DNA of 64,000 nt from DAOTXS01 sp034435055 (GTDB taxonomy: Bacteria > Chloroflexota > Anaerolineae > UBA4142): contig DAOTXS010000060.1 in NCBI GenBank assembly GCA_034435055.1, forward strand, positions 23,227-87,226, read 5' to 3'. Shown piece by piece: positions 51,760 to 60,716 of this stretch (the first letter of the stretch is position 1; every line of letters starts with the position of its first letter). The position numbers were made by a program, and so were the translations under genes. Under the pieces are notes generated by a model. It saw nothing but the letters and a program-made list of their open reading frames with translations. It ran no database searches and was not told where the DNA came from.

Positions 51760-53664
51760 ATGACCATTGCGCCGGGCGCAACGCTTGGACCTTATCGCAT
51801 CATCGACCAAATCGGGCACGGTGGTATGGCAACGGTGTACAAAGCGTACCACGCCGCGCTCGACCGTTACGTTGCCATCAAAGTCCTGAACCCCGCCATC
51901 AAAGACGATCCAAACTTTCTTTCACGCTTTCAACGCGAAGCGCGCATCGTCGCCAAACTCGATCACCCCAACATTGTGCCCATCTTCGATTTCGCCATCC
52001 ACGAAGACACCCCTTACCTCGTGATGCGTTATATCGAAGGCAAACCGCTCAAAGCCATTTTGCGCGGCGCGCCTTTATCTCTCACGCAAACGCTCATCCT
52101 CATCCGCCCGGTCGTTACAGCACTCGATTACGCCCACGCCCGAGGCGTGTTGCACCGCGACATCAAACCATCGAACATTATCATCGGACAAGACGGCCAA
52201 ATTTATCTCGCCGACTTTGGGCTGGCGCGGATGATGCAATCCGCCACTTCGACATTATCCCAGGATTCGCTGATCGGCACCCCACAATACCTTGCACCCG
52301 AACAAGCTAAAAACGATCCAACCGACGCGCGCACCGATGTTTACGCTTTGGGAATTGTCCTGTTTGAAATGTTGACCGGGCGCGTCCCTTTTAGCGCAGA
52401 CACGCCGTACGCCATCATCCACGATCAAATCTACACCTCGCCGCCGCCGCCTTCCTCGATCAATCCAGATCTTTCGTCTGATCTCGATCAAGTGATACTC
52501 ACCGCACTTGCCAAAGACCCCAACGCACGTTTTGCCAACGTACTCGATTTGTTTACTGCGTTAGAAAAAGCGGCGGGCATCCCATCGTCTGAACTAAGCG
52601 AACTTCGGTCAAATCAAACTCGGATTTTTAAACTCGATAATCCCCGAGTGCTAACCGTTATCGCCAGCGCGCTCGTCATCGCCCTGATTTTTGCTTTCAA
52701 TCAATTTTTCGGCGCACCCCCATCGATGCCCAATCCCAGTCCGACAACCAACCTCCAACCGATTGCGCTTGCATCGGTTCCTGCAACAGAAACACCCACG
52801 ATTGTTTCATCGCCAACAGTCGTACCCACACCTGTGCCAACCCTCGCGCCGACCAGTACGCCAACACTGACGCCCATCCCGCCGACGCCAACGATCACAC
52901 CTTCGCCGACGATAGCCGCGCCGCCGGGAATGGTGTACATCCCCGCCGGGATTTTTTGGATGGGCGCCAACCCGGAAGATGGGCAAGCAAACGCTAACGA
53001 AAAACCCGGGCACTCGGTTGAGGTCAGCGCATTTTTTATCGATCAGTACGAAGTCAGCAACGAAGATTATCGGCGATGCGTAACGGCGGGCAACTGCGAG
53101 ATTCCCCGCGGTGTTCACTCGCCGCAATCCCCGAACGTGGCGTACGGCAACCCAGCATTCGATAATTTGCCGGTCGTCCTGGTTTCACATCGCATGGCAT
53201 CGTTGTATTGCGAGTGGCTGGGCAAACGATTGCCGCGCGAAGCCGAGTGGGAAAAAGCCGCGCGCGGGAGTGCCGACCCACGCATCTATCCCTGGGGGAA
53301 TGCGTGGGAAGGAGAACGCGCCAACTCAGCAATGGGCAACTTGGGTCCAGTTCCGATTTTTACTTACACCCCCAAAGGGTGCAGTCCGTTTGGCGTCTGT
53401 AATATGGTTGGCAACGTCGCCGAGTGGATCGCCGATGCGTACAGCCCAACTTTTTATGCCGACAGCATTCGCAATCTGATTCCGCCGGCGGTCATCCGCG
53501 ACCCATTCAATTCCGATTTCAATTCCGGCAATTTCGTCATACGCGGCGGCTCGTTCAAATCCAACGCCTTCGACTCGCGGATTTCTAAACGCACCTTCCG
53601 AACTGCCGGCGAAGCCGTCGATGACTTGGGTTTTCGGTGCGTCAAGCCGCTGGCTGGTCGATAG
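51760..53664 (+). CDS. Ser/Thr protein kinase with external FGE/SUMF1-like domain
   Basis: 634 residues. ATP Lys41 (YVAIKVL), catalytic Asp134 in HRDIKPSNI, DFGLARM and GTPQYLAPEQA form a PknB-type kinase. One TM helix follows (VLTVIASALVIALIFAFNQF, ~304-323), then a Thr/Pro-rich stalk, and an FGE-like domain from ~390 (PPGMVYIPAGIFWMGANPED, RLPREAEWEKAARG, VIRGGSFKSN). The FGE active Cys pair is not present, so that domain is likely a ligand sensor. Topology: kinase inside, sensor outside. ATG preferred over GTG 51748. Confidence 0.9.
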   Translation: MTIAPGATLGPYRIIDQIGHGGMATVYKAYHAALDRYVAIKVLNPAIKDDPNFLSRFQREARIVAKLDHPNIVPIFDFAIHEDTPYLVMRYIEGKPLKAILRGAPLSLTQTLILIRPVVTALDYAHARGVLHRDIKPSNIIIGQDGQIYLADFGLARMMQSATSTLSQDSLIGTPQYLAPEQAKNDPTDARTDVYALGIVLFEMLTGRVPFSADTPYAIIHDQIYTSPPPPSSINPDLSSDLDQVILTALAKDPNARFANVLDLFTALEKAAGIPSSELSELRSNQTRIFKLDNPRVLTVIASALVIALIFAFNQFFGAPPSMPNPSPTTNLQPIALASVPATETPTIVSSPTVVPTPVPTLAPTSTPTLTPIPPTPTITPSPTIAAPPGMVYIPAGIFWMGANPEDGQANANEKPGHSVEVSAFFIDQYEVSNEDYRRCVTAGNCEIPRGVHSPQSPNVAYGNPAFDNLPVVLVSHRMASLYCEWLGKRLPREAEWEKAARGSADPRIYPWGNAWEGERANSAMGNLGPVPIFTYTPKGCSPFGVCNMVGNVAEWIADAYSPTFYADSIRNLIPPAVIRDPFNSDFNSGNFVIRGGSFKSNAFDSRISKRTFRTAGEAVDDLGFRCVKPLAGR

Positions 53665-53686
53665 CCAAACCTCGACGAGGTGAATG

Positions 53687-54343
53687 ATGCGCGCAGGCAA
53701 ATTATCAAACGCAGAATGGTACTATCTTGCTACGCCGAAATCCAGCAAGGGCAAAGGCGTGCTGGTTTTGCACGCGTGGTGGGGACTGAATCCGTTCTTT
53801 AAAAAATTTTGCGACCGACTTGCGAAAGCCGGTTTTGTCGCGCTCGCGCCGGATTTGTACGAAGGCAAAATCGCGACGACAATCGATCAAGCGAAAAAGT
53901 TGCGTTCTAAACCGAAACGCGAACCGACGTACAAAACGATTCTGCGCGCCGTCGATGTTTTGACGCATCACGCTTCGGTCGAGGATGCACCAATCGGCGT
54001 CGTCGGCTTTTCGATGGGCGGACATTGGGCGTGCTGGCTCGCGCAACGACCCAAGCTTCCCATCGGCGCGACCGTTTCGTTTTACGCCGCGCGCGGCGGA
54101 AATTATTCGCACAGCCGCTCCGCTTTTCAATGTCACTTTGCCGAAACCGATAAATGGGTTTCAGCGGCGTCGATCAAAGCACTCGCAAAGGCACTTGGCG
54201 CGGCGAGACGCACAGCCGAATTCTACACGTATCCCGGCACCACACATTGGTTCTTTGAAAGTGATCGGCCAGAGGCGTACGATGCGCGCGCGGCAAAGTT
54301 GGCGTGGCGAAGGGCAATCGAATTTCTGAAAAAGTATGTTTGA
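53687..54343 (+). CDS. Dienelactone hydrolase family protein
   Basis: 218 residues. GAGG 6 nt before ATG 53687 (a second ATG at 53684 is possible). Alpha/beta hydrolase: nucleophile Ser in GFSMGGHW where classical DLH has Cys, Asp in FAETDKWVS and His in PGTTHWFFES. Likely a carboxylesterase on small substrates. Ends in a clean terminator. Confidence 0.88.
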   Translation: MRAGKLSNAEWYYLATPKSSKGKGVLVLHAWWGLNPFFKKFCDRLAKAGFVALAPDLYEGKIATTIDQAKKLRSKPKREPTYKTILRAVDVLTHHASVEDAPIGVVGFSMGGHWACWLAQRPKLPIGATVSFYAARGGNYSHSRSAFQCHFAETDKWVSAASIKALAKALGAARRTAEFYTYPGTTHWFFESDRPEAYDARAAKLAWRRAIEFLKKYV

Positions 54344-54355
54344 GATCGCAAACGC

Positions 54356-54385
54356 AAAACCCTGTCTATCATCGACAGGGTTTTT
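54356..54385 (+). terminator. Intrinsic terminator after hydrolase
   Basis: AAAACCCTGTC / GACAGGGTTTT with loop TATCATC, then T-run to 54385. Confidence 0.9.
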
Positions 54386-54420
54386 GATTGCAAAGAAGAC
54401 AAATTGATTAACAGTGTGTC

Positions 54421-55644
54421 TTAGTGGACTGGCATTGCTTCAAATACCTTCAGAGCATTTTGAATTCCATTTTCTGCTCGAATCTTTTGCCCAAGTTCGA
54501 CAGCATTTTGTCGGATTTGCGAGTCATCAATACCAATGCGAATCGCTTCCCGTAGACGCTCGACGGTCAATTCTTTGAATCGAATAGGTTTTGGACCTAC
54601 TCCTTGCTGAACAATTCGTTCCCCCCAGTAGTGTTGATCAAACACAAACGACACAACACACGATGGGATTCCTGAGCCAAGTCCAAAGGCAGTTGTGCCT
54701 GAACCACCATGATGAATCACCATTGCCATTCGTGGAAATAACCAATCGTATGGGGCGTAATCGATCTTGAAAACATAATCGGGTAATGTCTGATTTCCAA
54801 GACCGCCCCAGCCCGCATGTAAGATGCCGCGTTGCCCGGTTTGTTTCAGGGCTTTAAGAATGATGCAGGTGGTTCGTTGCGGGTTCTTGATGGGCATACT
54901 TCCGAAACCAATAAACACGGGCGGTTTCCCCGCTTCGATAAATGCTGACAAATCGCTTGGCGGTTGCCAGTGTGTATCTTTCGGAAACCAATAGCCCGTG
55001 ATATGGATATGTTCGCTCCAATCGATTGGGCGCGAAACCACATGCTGGCTAAAGCCATTCACAATTGGAAACCGGCGTGTTCCAAGTTGTTCAAAATATC
55101 CTTTAAACGGCAGAGTGGGCAATTGGAGTGTGTGTTTGCGCCAGCGGTTAATTACAGTCCGAAACATTTGCCATACTATCTGTTCGCCTAGATAATAAGT
55201 GGCTTGGTTGTAACCCGGGAAAAAGAGTTTGGGAAATCCCATAAGGGGAAAGGTTTGGGTTCGAGCCAATGGAATTACGGCTACCAGTGCCATCGGCACG
55301 TCATACTTTTCCGCCAAATCAAAACCGAATAATCCACCCGGTAATTGATTGATGATCAGGTCGGTTTCGCCCAACCGAGGGTCGGAGAGATTTCGGGCAT
55401 AACCTTGTGCAAGAGAACCAAAAGATCGCACCAGCCCAAACAGGTTTGCTCCTCCGTTGGCGACTAGAGTTTGGGCGTTTCCATGAATAGGATGAAAATC
55501 CAATTCGTTTTTGGCAACTAGCGTTGCAAAATTTTCAAAGGTGATGAAACGAACTTGATGTCCAGCAGATTTGAGTCCATTGCCAAGTGCGGCATAAGGC
55601 AGAACATCGCCGCGTGAGCCAAGAGCAATAATTGTTATGTGCAT
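54421..55644 (-). CDS. GT1-family glycosyltransferase (sterol/macrolide type)
   Basis: 407 residues. MHITIIALGSRGDVLPYAALGN is the GT1 N-terminal signature of UDP-sugar:lipid transferases, and VIHHGGSGTTAFGLGSGIPS is the C-terminal donor site. Probably glycosylates a lipid or secondary metabolite. Codon use is more AT-rich than neighbours (for example, ATT/AAA-heavy), suggesting a newer acquisition at the end of the cysS-rlmB transcript. Confidence 0.88.
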   Translation of the reverse strand: MHITIIALGSRGDVLPYAALGNGLKSAGHQVRFITFENFATLVAKNELDFHPIHGNAQTLVANGGANLFGLVRSFGSLAQGYARNLSDPRLGETDLIINQLPGGLFGFDLAEKYDVPMALVAVIPLARTQTFPLMGFPKLFFPGYNQATYYLGEQIVWQMFRTVINRWRKHTLQLPTLPFKGYFEQLGTRRFPIVNGFSQHVVSRPIDWSEHIHITGYWFPKDTHWQPPSDLSAFIEAGKPPVFIGFGSMPIKNPQRTTCIILKALKQTGQRGILHAGWGGLGNQTLPDYVFKIDYAPYDWLFPRMAMVIHHGGSGTTAFGLGSGIPSCVVSFVFDQHYWGERIVQQGVGPKPIRFKELTVERLREAIRIGIDDSQIRQNAVELGQKIRAENGIQNALKVFEAMPVH

Positions 55645-55668
55645 GTTTTGTGTAACAGACTTTGCTAC

Positions 55669-56409
55669 TTATCTTTTAGCTTCCCGCCCCAGCTTGACCG
55701 CGTACAACACAATCGAGCCGGCGGTGGCAACATTGAGCGAACTCACCTTGCCCCACATCGGTAAGCGAATTAGAAAATCGCATTTCTCGCGCACGAGCCG
55801 GCTCAATCCTTCACCTTCACTGCCCAGGATGAGCGCGAGCGGCATCGTGAAATCGAGTCTGGAAAAATCCTGCGCCGCCGGCACATTCTCGATGCCGACC
55901 GTCCACACATTCGCGCGCTTTAACTCGTCGATAGTACGCGCGAGATTCGTCACGCGCGCGATCTTCAAATGGTTGACTGCACCCGCCGACGATTTCACGA
56001 CTGCCGGCGTTACACCGACCGCGCGGCGTTCGGGAATGATAACGCCGTGCACGCCAACCGCTTCCGCTGTCCGCAACAACGTGCCAAAGTTCTGCGGGTC
56101 TTGCACGGAATCGAGCATCAACAAAAATGCCGGCTCGCCGCGTTCTTCCGCCACCGCCAGCAAATCGTCGATGTCCGCGTACTCAAACTCGGCGATACGC
56201 GCAACAACGCCTTGATGCTCGCGCGTAATGCGATCCAACTCATCGCGCGCGACACCACGCACCGGCACGTTAACAATTTTAGCTTCCGCGATCAACTCGC
56301 TCAACGCGCCGTGCGTGTGCACACCGCGTGCGATTAAAATTTCTTCGACTGCCCGTTTCGCCCGCAACGCTTCCAAAATCGCGTGACGACCGTAAAGATA
56401 ATCTGGCAT
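55669..56409 (-). CDS. rlmB: 23S rRNA 2'-O-methyltransferase RlmB (TrmH family)
   Basis: 246 residues from MPDYLYGRHAILEALRAKRA. Substrate-binding L30e-like N-terminus, then SPOUT knot: DSVQDPQNFGTLLRTA, LILGSEGEGLSRLV, and RLPMWGKVSSLNVATAGSI. Methylates G2251-type position of 23S rRNA. Order cysS-rlmB is the conserved arrangement. Start set by match, not by a clear ribosome site. Confidence 0.92.
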   Translation of the reverse strand: MPDYLYGRHAILEALRAKRAVEEILIARGVHTHGALSELIAEAKIVNVPVRGVARDELDRITREHQGVVARIAEFEYADIDDLLAVAEERGEPAFLLMLDSVQDPQNFGTLLRTAEAVGVHGVIIPERRAVGVTPAVVKSSAGAVNHLKIARVTNLARTIDELKRANVWTVGIENVPAAQDFSRLDFTMPLALILGSEGEGLSRLVREKCDFLIRLPMWGKVSSLNVATAGSIVLYAVKLGREAKR

Positions 56410-56417
56410 TTTCAAAA

Positions 56418-56525
56418 TGGATCCGCAAATTACGCTAATTTCCGCAAATGCGATTTCTCGGTGCAAACACCGCGCCTCGAAATGCCATCATGTTTTTTAT
56501 TCGTGTAATTCGCGCAATTCGCGGA
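56418..56525. repeat. Palindrome of ATCCGCAAATTACG units
   Basis: Left ATCCGCAAATTACGCTAATT, right AATTCGCGCAATTCGCGGAT, around a GC-rich centre. Same type as 1771-1828. Fills the rlmB-cysS gap. Confidence 0.6.
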
Positions 56526-56530
56526 TGAAA

Positions 56531-57937
56531 TTATCCGGTCTTCCACGTCGTACCTTGCGGTCCATCTTCCAACACAACGCCGAGTTCCGCAAGCTCGTCG
56601 CGTAATTTGTCCGCGAGCGCGTACTGTTTCGCCGCGCGCAAATCTTTCCGCACTTGAATCAACAACTCGATGAACGGCGCGGCTTGCATCGTCTCCGATT
56701 TTTTCTCTGCAAGTGTTAGCCCCAGCACGCCGGCAAGTTCCCGCAACGTCGCTTGCGCGGGCGCGAGCATTTCCGGCGATGCACCTTCGCCGCGCGCGCG
56801 ATTGATTTCGCGCGCGAGATCATACAGCGCGGCGATAGCTTGCGGCGTACCGAAATCATCGTCCATCGCCGCGATGAATTTTTCGCGCGTCTGTTTGGCA
56901 AATTGTGTGAGTGCGCTATCGTCCGATGATTTGGGTTCAATCGCATCTTTGATCGCCGCGCGCAATCGTTCCAAGCCACGCGCCGCCGCATCCACATCCA
57001 CGTCCGTCCACGCAAGCGGCGTGCGATAATGCGTCGAAAGCAAATACAACCGAATCTCGTCGGAGGTGTGCCGCGCGAGTGCGTCTTTGATCCACAACGT
57101 GTTGCCAACGTGTCGCGACATTTTATCTTCCGCCGACGTGTCGCCGCTCAAACGCAACAACGCGTTGTGCATCCAGTATTTCGCAAACGGTTTTTGGCCG
57201 GTGAACGATTCGCTCTGCGCAATTTCATTTTCGTGATGCGGAAAGATCACATCGTGCCCGCCGCCGTGAATATCGATTTGCGCGCCGTGCTCCACGTAAT
57301 TCATCGCCGAACATTCAATGTGCCAACCAGGACGACCTTTGCCCCAGGGACTATTCCACGCCGGCTCGCCCGGTTTCGACGCTTTCCACAACGCAAAATC
57401 CATCGGGTCTTCTTTGCGCTCATCGACTTGGACACGCGCGCCGGCTTCCATTTCATCGAGCGAGCGATGCGACAGTTTGCCATAGTCCGGGTCTTGACGA
57501 ACGCGAAAGTACACATCGCCGTCTACCTCATACGCAAATCCTTTTTCGATCAGCGTTTGCGTGATTTCGATGATTTGCGGAATCACGCCGGTCGCGCGCG
57601 GGTACGCATCCGCGCGTTCGATGTTGAGCGCGTCCATCTCGTTCATAAAGCGTTCGATGTACACCTGCGCAATTTCTTGAATCGACCGATTTTCTTTTTG
57701 CGCGCGCGCGATGATACGATCTTCGATATCGGTAAAATTCTGAACGTGACGAACTTGATACCCGCGCCATTTCAAATAGCGTTTCACCACATCAAAGACG
57801 ATGTACGAAAACGCGTGCCCAACGTGGCAGGGGTCATAAAGATTGGGACCGCAGACGTAAATCGCCACGCGGTCCCGGTTGTGCGGAATAAATGGTTCCT
57901 TCTGTCGTGTCAGTGTGTTATAGACTTGCAGAGTCAT
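56531..57937 (-). CDS. cysS: Cysteinyl-tRNA synthetase
   Basis: 468 residues from MTLQVYNTLTRQKEPFIP. HIGH-like HVGH, zinc region around VCGPNLYDP and IECSAMNYVEHG, and KMSKS as KMSRHVGNT. Charges tRNA-Cys. Located downstream of the PIN-TRAM gene and a leader attenuator, as in the classic radA-yacL-cysS-rlmB cluster. Confidence 0.96.
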   Translation of the reverse strand: MTLQVYNTLTRQKEPFIPHNRDRVAIYVCGPNLYDPCHVGHAFSYIVFDVVKRYLKWRGYQVRHVQNFTDIEDRIIARAQKENRSIQEIAQVYIERFMNEMDALNIERADAYPRATGVIPQIIEITQTLIEKGFAYEVDGDVYFRVRQDPDYGKLSHRSLDEMEAGARVQVDERKEDPMDFALWKASKPGEPAWNSPWGKGRPGWHIECSAMNYVEHGAQIDIHGGGHDVIFPHHENEIAQSESFTGQKPFAKYWMHNALLRLSGDTSAEDKMSRHVGNTLWIKDALARHTSDEIRLYLLSTHYRTPLAWTDVDVDAAARGLERLRAAIKDAIEPKSSDDSALTQFAKQTREKFIAAMDDDFGTPQAIAALYDLAREINRARGEGASPEMLAPAQATLRELAGVLGLTLAEKKSETMQAAPFIELLIQVRKDLRAAKQYALADKLRDELAELGVVLEDGPQGTTWKTG

Positions 57938-58040
57938 AGGATTTTCTCCGGTGTGGCGTGAATCCAATTTCGAAAGGGGACGCTGCGTCCGCCGCAGGTC
58001 CCCACGCTACACAAGCACACAAACATTCGCGCGTTCATTC

Positions 58041-59087
58041 CTACTTTTTCTCTTCAACGATCGGCGCGGCAAAGATCATCCGCCCTTGATTCGTTTGCAA
58101 CATTCGGGTTACGGTAACATCAATCTGGTTGCCGATGAACTTTTTCGCATTATCGACGACGACCATTGTGCCATCGTCCAAATAGCCAACCCCCTGCCCC
58201 AACTCTTTGCCTTCCTGCACGATGCGAACTTTCATCCCTTCGCCGGGCAGAACGACGGCACGAATCGCGTTTGCCAGCTCGTTGATGTTCAGCACGCGGA
58301 CACCTTGCAATTCCGCGACGCGATTGAGGTTGTAATCGTTGGTAACAATCGGGCAGTGCAAATTTTTCGCCAGTCGAATCAACTTGTCGTCGACTTCGTG
58401 TACATCTTCCACATCGAGGTCAGTGATACGAATCGGCACAATCGATTCTTTCTGAAGTTTGTTCAGCATCTCCAACCCGCGTCGGCCACGATTGCGGCGC
58501 AAGTTGTCGGGCGAATCGGCAATGTGCTGAAGTTCGGCAAGAACAAAACGGGGAATCATCATCGTGCCGTCGATGAACCCGGTGCGCGAAATGTCGGCGA
58601 TGCGTCCATCGATAATCACGCTCGTGTCGAGCAAGACGGATTTTTCGGACGCCGATTTTGCCAAGCCGTCGCGTCCCAGCCGACCGCCGAGCAACGCAAA
58701 GAAATCGCGCTCGCGCATCACCATCACCCACGCGCCAAGATAACCAAAGAGAATCAGCGAGGCAAACGGCAGAATCGAACCAAGTGGATTGGGCAGAAAC
58801 GAAAGTGGAAAGGCGGTTAGCGCGGCGATGATCAAACCAATCAAGAGCCCGATCGTCGCGGCGAGGAGTTGTTGCGCCGGCACCTGGCGAATAATTTTGC
58901 GCACCCAGGTGTACGGGCGAATCGTCAGCCACGGGGTGATCAATAAACCGAGCGCGGCGCCGGCTAACGCGAGGACGAGAATGTATCGAATCTGCGCATC
59001 GCCGCTACTCAAGGCACTGCCAATCTGCCAACCGATAACCGCAAAGACGATCATTCCGAAAATGCGGAGGAGAAATTCGATGCTCAT
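58041..59087 (-). CDS. PIN/TRAM-domain membrane protein (YacL type)
   Basis: 348 residues. Four hydrophobic segments (~1-110), then PIN nuclease domain (LLDTSVIIDGRIADI, FVLAELQHIADS, HCPIVTNDYNLNRVA: Asp set complete) and C-terminal TRAM-like RNA-binding part (GYLDDGTMVVVDNAKKFIG). YacL family; role uncertain. Strong promoter and a hairpin-T attenuator lie in its leader, so its expression and cysS's may be regulated by termination. Confidence 0.88.
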   Translation of the reverse strand: MSIEFLLRIFGMIVFAVIGWQIGSALSSGDAQIRYILVLALAGAALGLLITPWLTIRPYTWVRKIIRQVPAQQLLAATIGLLIGLIIAALTAFPLSFLPNPLGSILPFASLILFGYLGAWVMVMRERDFFALLGGRLGRDGLAKSASEKSVLLDTSVIIDGRIADISRTGFIDGTMMIPRFVLAELQHIADSPDNLRRNRGRRGLEMLNKLQKESIVPIRITDLDVEDVHEVDDKLIRLAKNLHCPIVTNDYNLNRVAELQGVRVLNINELANAIRAVVLPGEGMKVRIVQEGKELGQGVGYLDDGTMVVVDNAKKFIGNQIDVTVTRMLQTNQGRMIFAAPIVEEKK

Positions 59088-59115
59088 ACAACCCTCCTCC
59101 CGGTGCTACTGCAAT

Positions 59116-59143
59116 AAAAAGAGTGCCCCTCGGCGGCGCACTC
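59116..59143 (-). terminator. Hairpin plus T-run in the yacL-cysS leader (attenuator)
   Basis: GAGTGC...GCACTC (59143-59121 on the minus strand) followed by TTTTTATT. It sits between the promoter at 59287 and the gene start at 59087, so it would stop the transcript before the gene unless prevented. Confidence 0.75.
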
Positions 59144-59286
59144 ATCCCAAAAAGATAAAGATAATTGCAATTACTGATTGGGCGGTGGGGTGACCGCGCT
59201 AAACAAACTGGTGCATCGCTCCGGTAAAAAGAATATGCAGTTGGCGAACCGGGAATATAAATGGATAATTCCGTTGGTGCAATCGT

Positions 59287-59315
59287 ATCTTAACATAGCC
59301 CCACGCAATTGTCAA
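59287..59315 (-). promoter_or_regulatory. Promoter of yacL-cysS
   Basis: TTGACA (59315-59310), 17 nt, TAAGAT (59292-59287). Leader ~190 nt follows, containing a short ORF (MHQFV-stop) with GGAG ahead. Confidence 0.75.
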
Positions 59316-59327
59316 CGACGACTGGCG

Positions 59328-60707
59328 TTAGCGAATCAACGCAACCTCCATCGCCTGCCCAATGGTCCGCGCGCCAATCAACTCGATACCGTCCGGCTTG
59401 TCTTTCATCTTGAGCAATGTGTGCGGCACGAGCGCGCGCGTAAAACCCAGCCGCGCCGATTCGACTAATCGGCGTTGCGCTTGCGACACCGTGCGCAGTT
59501 CGCCGCTCAAGCCCACTTCGCCGATGACGACCAAGTCCGGCGCGATGACTTGATTGCGAAAACTCGACGCGATGGCGAGCGCGACGGTGAGATCGGCGGC
59601 GGGTTCGGCGATTTTCAATCCGCCGACGACGTTCACAAAAACATCTTGCGCCGATAGTTTGAGTCCGACGCGTTGCGTGAGCACCGCCGTCAACAACAGC
59701 AAGCGTCCCATATCGAAGCCGTTTGCGGTGCGACGCGGATACGCAAACGCCGATGAACTCGTCAACGCCTGAATCTCGACGAGCAACGGTCGCGTGCCTT
59801 CCATCGTTACTGCAATCGCGTTGCCGGCAACATCGGACGAACGTTCCGCAAGAAACGCCTTGGACGGATTATCGACTTCGATCATACCGTCTTGCGTCAT
59901 TTCAAACACGCCGACTTCGCTCGTCGCGCCAAAACGATTTTTCACCGAGCGCAATAATCGATACGAGTGAAAGCGTTCACCTTCAAGATACAACACCGTA
60001 TCGACAATATGTTCCAACACGCGCGGGCCGGCAATCGCGCCGGCTTTGGTCACGTGACCAACAAGAAAAATGGCGGTGTTGGTTTCCTTCGCGGTCTTCA
60101 TCAAGCGCGCCGCCGATTCGCGCACCTGCGAAATGCTCCCCGCCGCGCTTGTGAGCTCTTCGAGATAAACTGTTTGCACCGAATCGACAACAACAATTTT
60201 GGGTTGCAACCGTTCGATGTGCGCAAGAATTTCATCGACGTTCGTTTCGGTGAGCAAGTAGAGCGCGTCCGGTTTTAGCGACAGTCGTTCCGCGCGCATC
60301 TTCATCTGTTGCACCGACTCTTCGCCGGAAATGTACAGCACCGTCCCCGCCGATTGCGCGAGGATTGCCGCCATCTGCAACAGCAACGTCGATTTGCCAA
60401 TCCCCGGCTCGCCACCGATCAGCACGAGCGATCCCGGGACGATACCGCCGCCGAGTACTCGCGCAAGTTCGTTCATCGGTACGGGAATGCGGGTAAAACC
60501 TTCAGTGACGACATCGGAAATTTTTTGCGGCGCACTGCGCGGCGCAAGTGACGCGAGCGACGATTTCTTTTCGTCCGCCGCGCTCACCATCGACTCGACC
60601 ATCGAGTTCCACTCGCCGCACTCCGGGCATTTCCCGTACGATTTGGTCGAAACGAAACCGCATTGTTGGCACGTCCACTTGCTATGGGTTTTGGTTTTAG
60701 GGGGCAT
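59328..60707 (-). CDS. radA: DNA repair protein RadA
   Basis: 459 residues. Zn finger Cys13, 16, 27, 30 (CQQCGFV, KCPECGEW), Walker A GGEPGIGKSTLLLQ, KNRFG and C-terminal Lon-like fold (EVGLSGELRTVSQAQRR). Branch migration and recombination repair. Its start is 9 nt after the REase stop, so the RM system may have been inserted upstream of radA. Confidence 0.95.
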   Translation of the reverse strand: MPPKTKTHSKWTCQQCGFVSTKSYGKCPECGEWNSMVESMVSAADEKKSSLASLAPRSAPQKISDVVTEGFTRIPVPMNELARVLGGGIVPGSLVLIGGEPGIGKSTLLLQMAAILAQSAGTVLYISGEESVQQMKMRAERLSLKPDALYLLTETNVDEILAHIERLQPKIVVVDSVQTVYLEELTSAAGSISQVRESAARLMKTAKETNTAIFLVGHVTKAGAIAGPRVLEHIVDTVLYLEGERFHSYRLLRSVKNRFGATSEVGVFEMTQDGMIEVDNPSKAFLAERSSDVAGNAIAVTMEGTRPLLVEIQALTSSSAFAYPRRTANGFDMGRLLLLTAVLTQRVGLKLSAQDVFVNVVGGLKIAEPAADLTVALAIASSFRNQVIAPDLVVIGEVGLSGELRTVSQAQRRLVESARLGFTRALVPHTLLKMKDKPDGIELIGARTIGQAMEVALIR

Positions 60708-60716
60708 GAGGTAACC

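Noticed and set aside
59178..59205. T-box-like GGTGGGGTGACCGCG
   Set aside because: It is on the plus strand, opposite to yacL-cysS, and no plus-strand gene follows.
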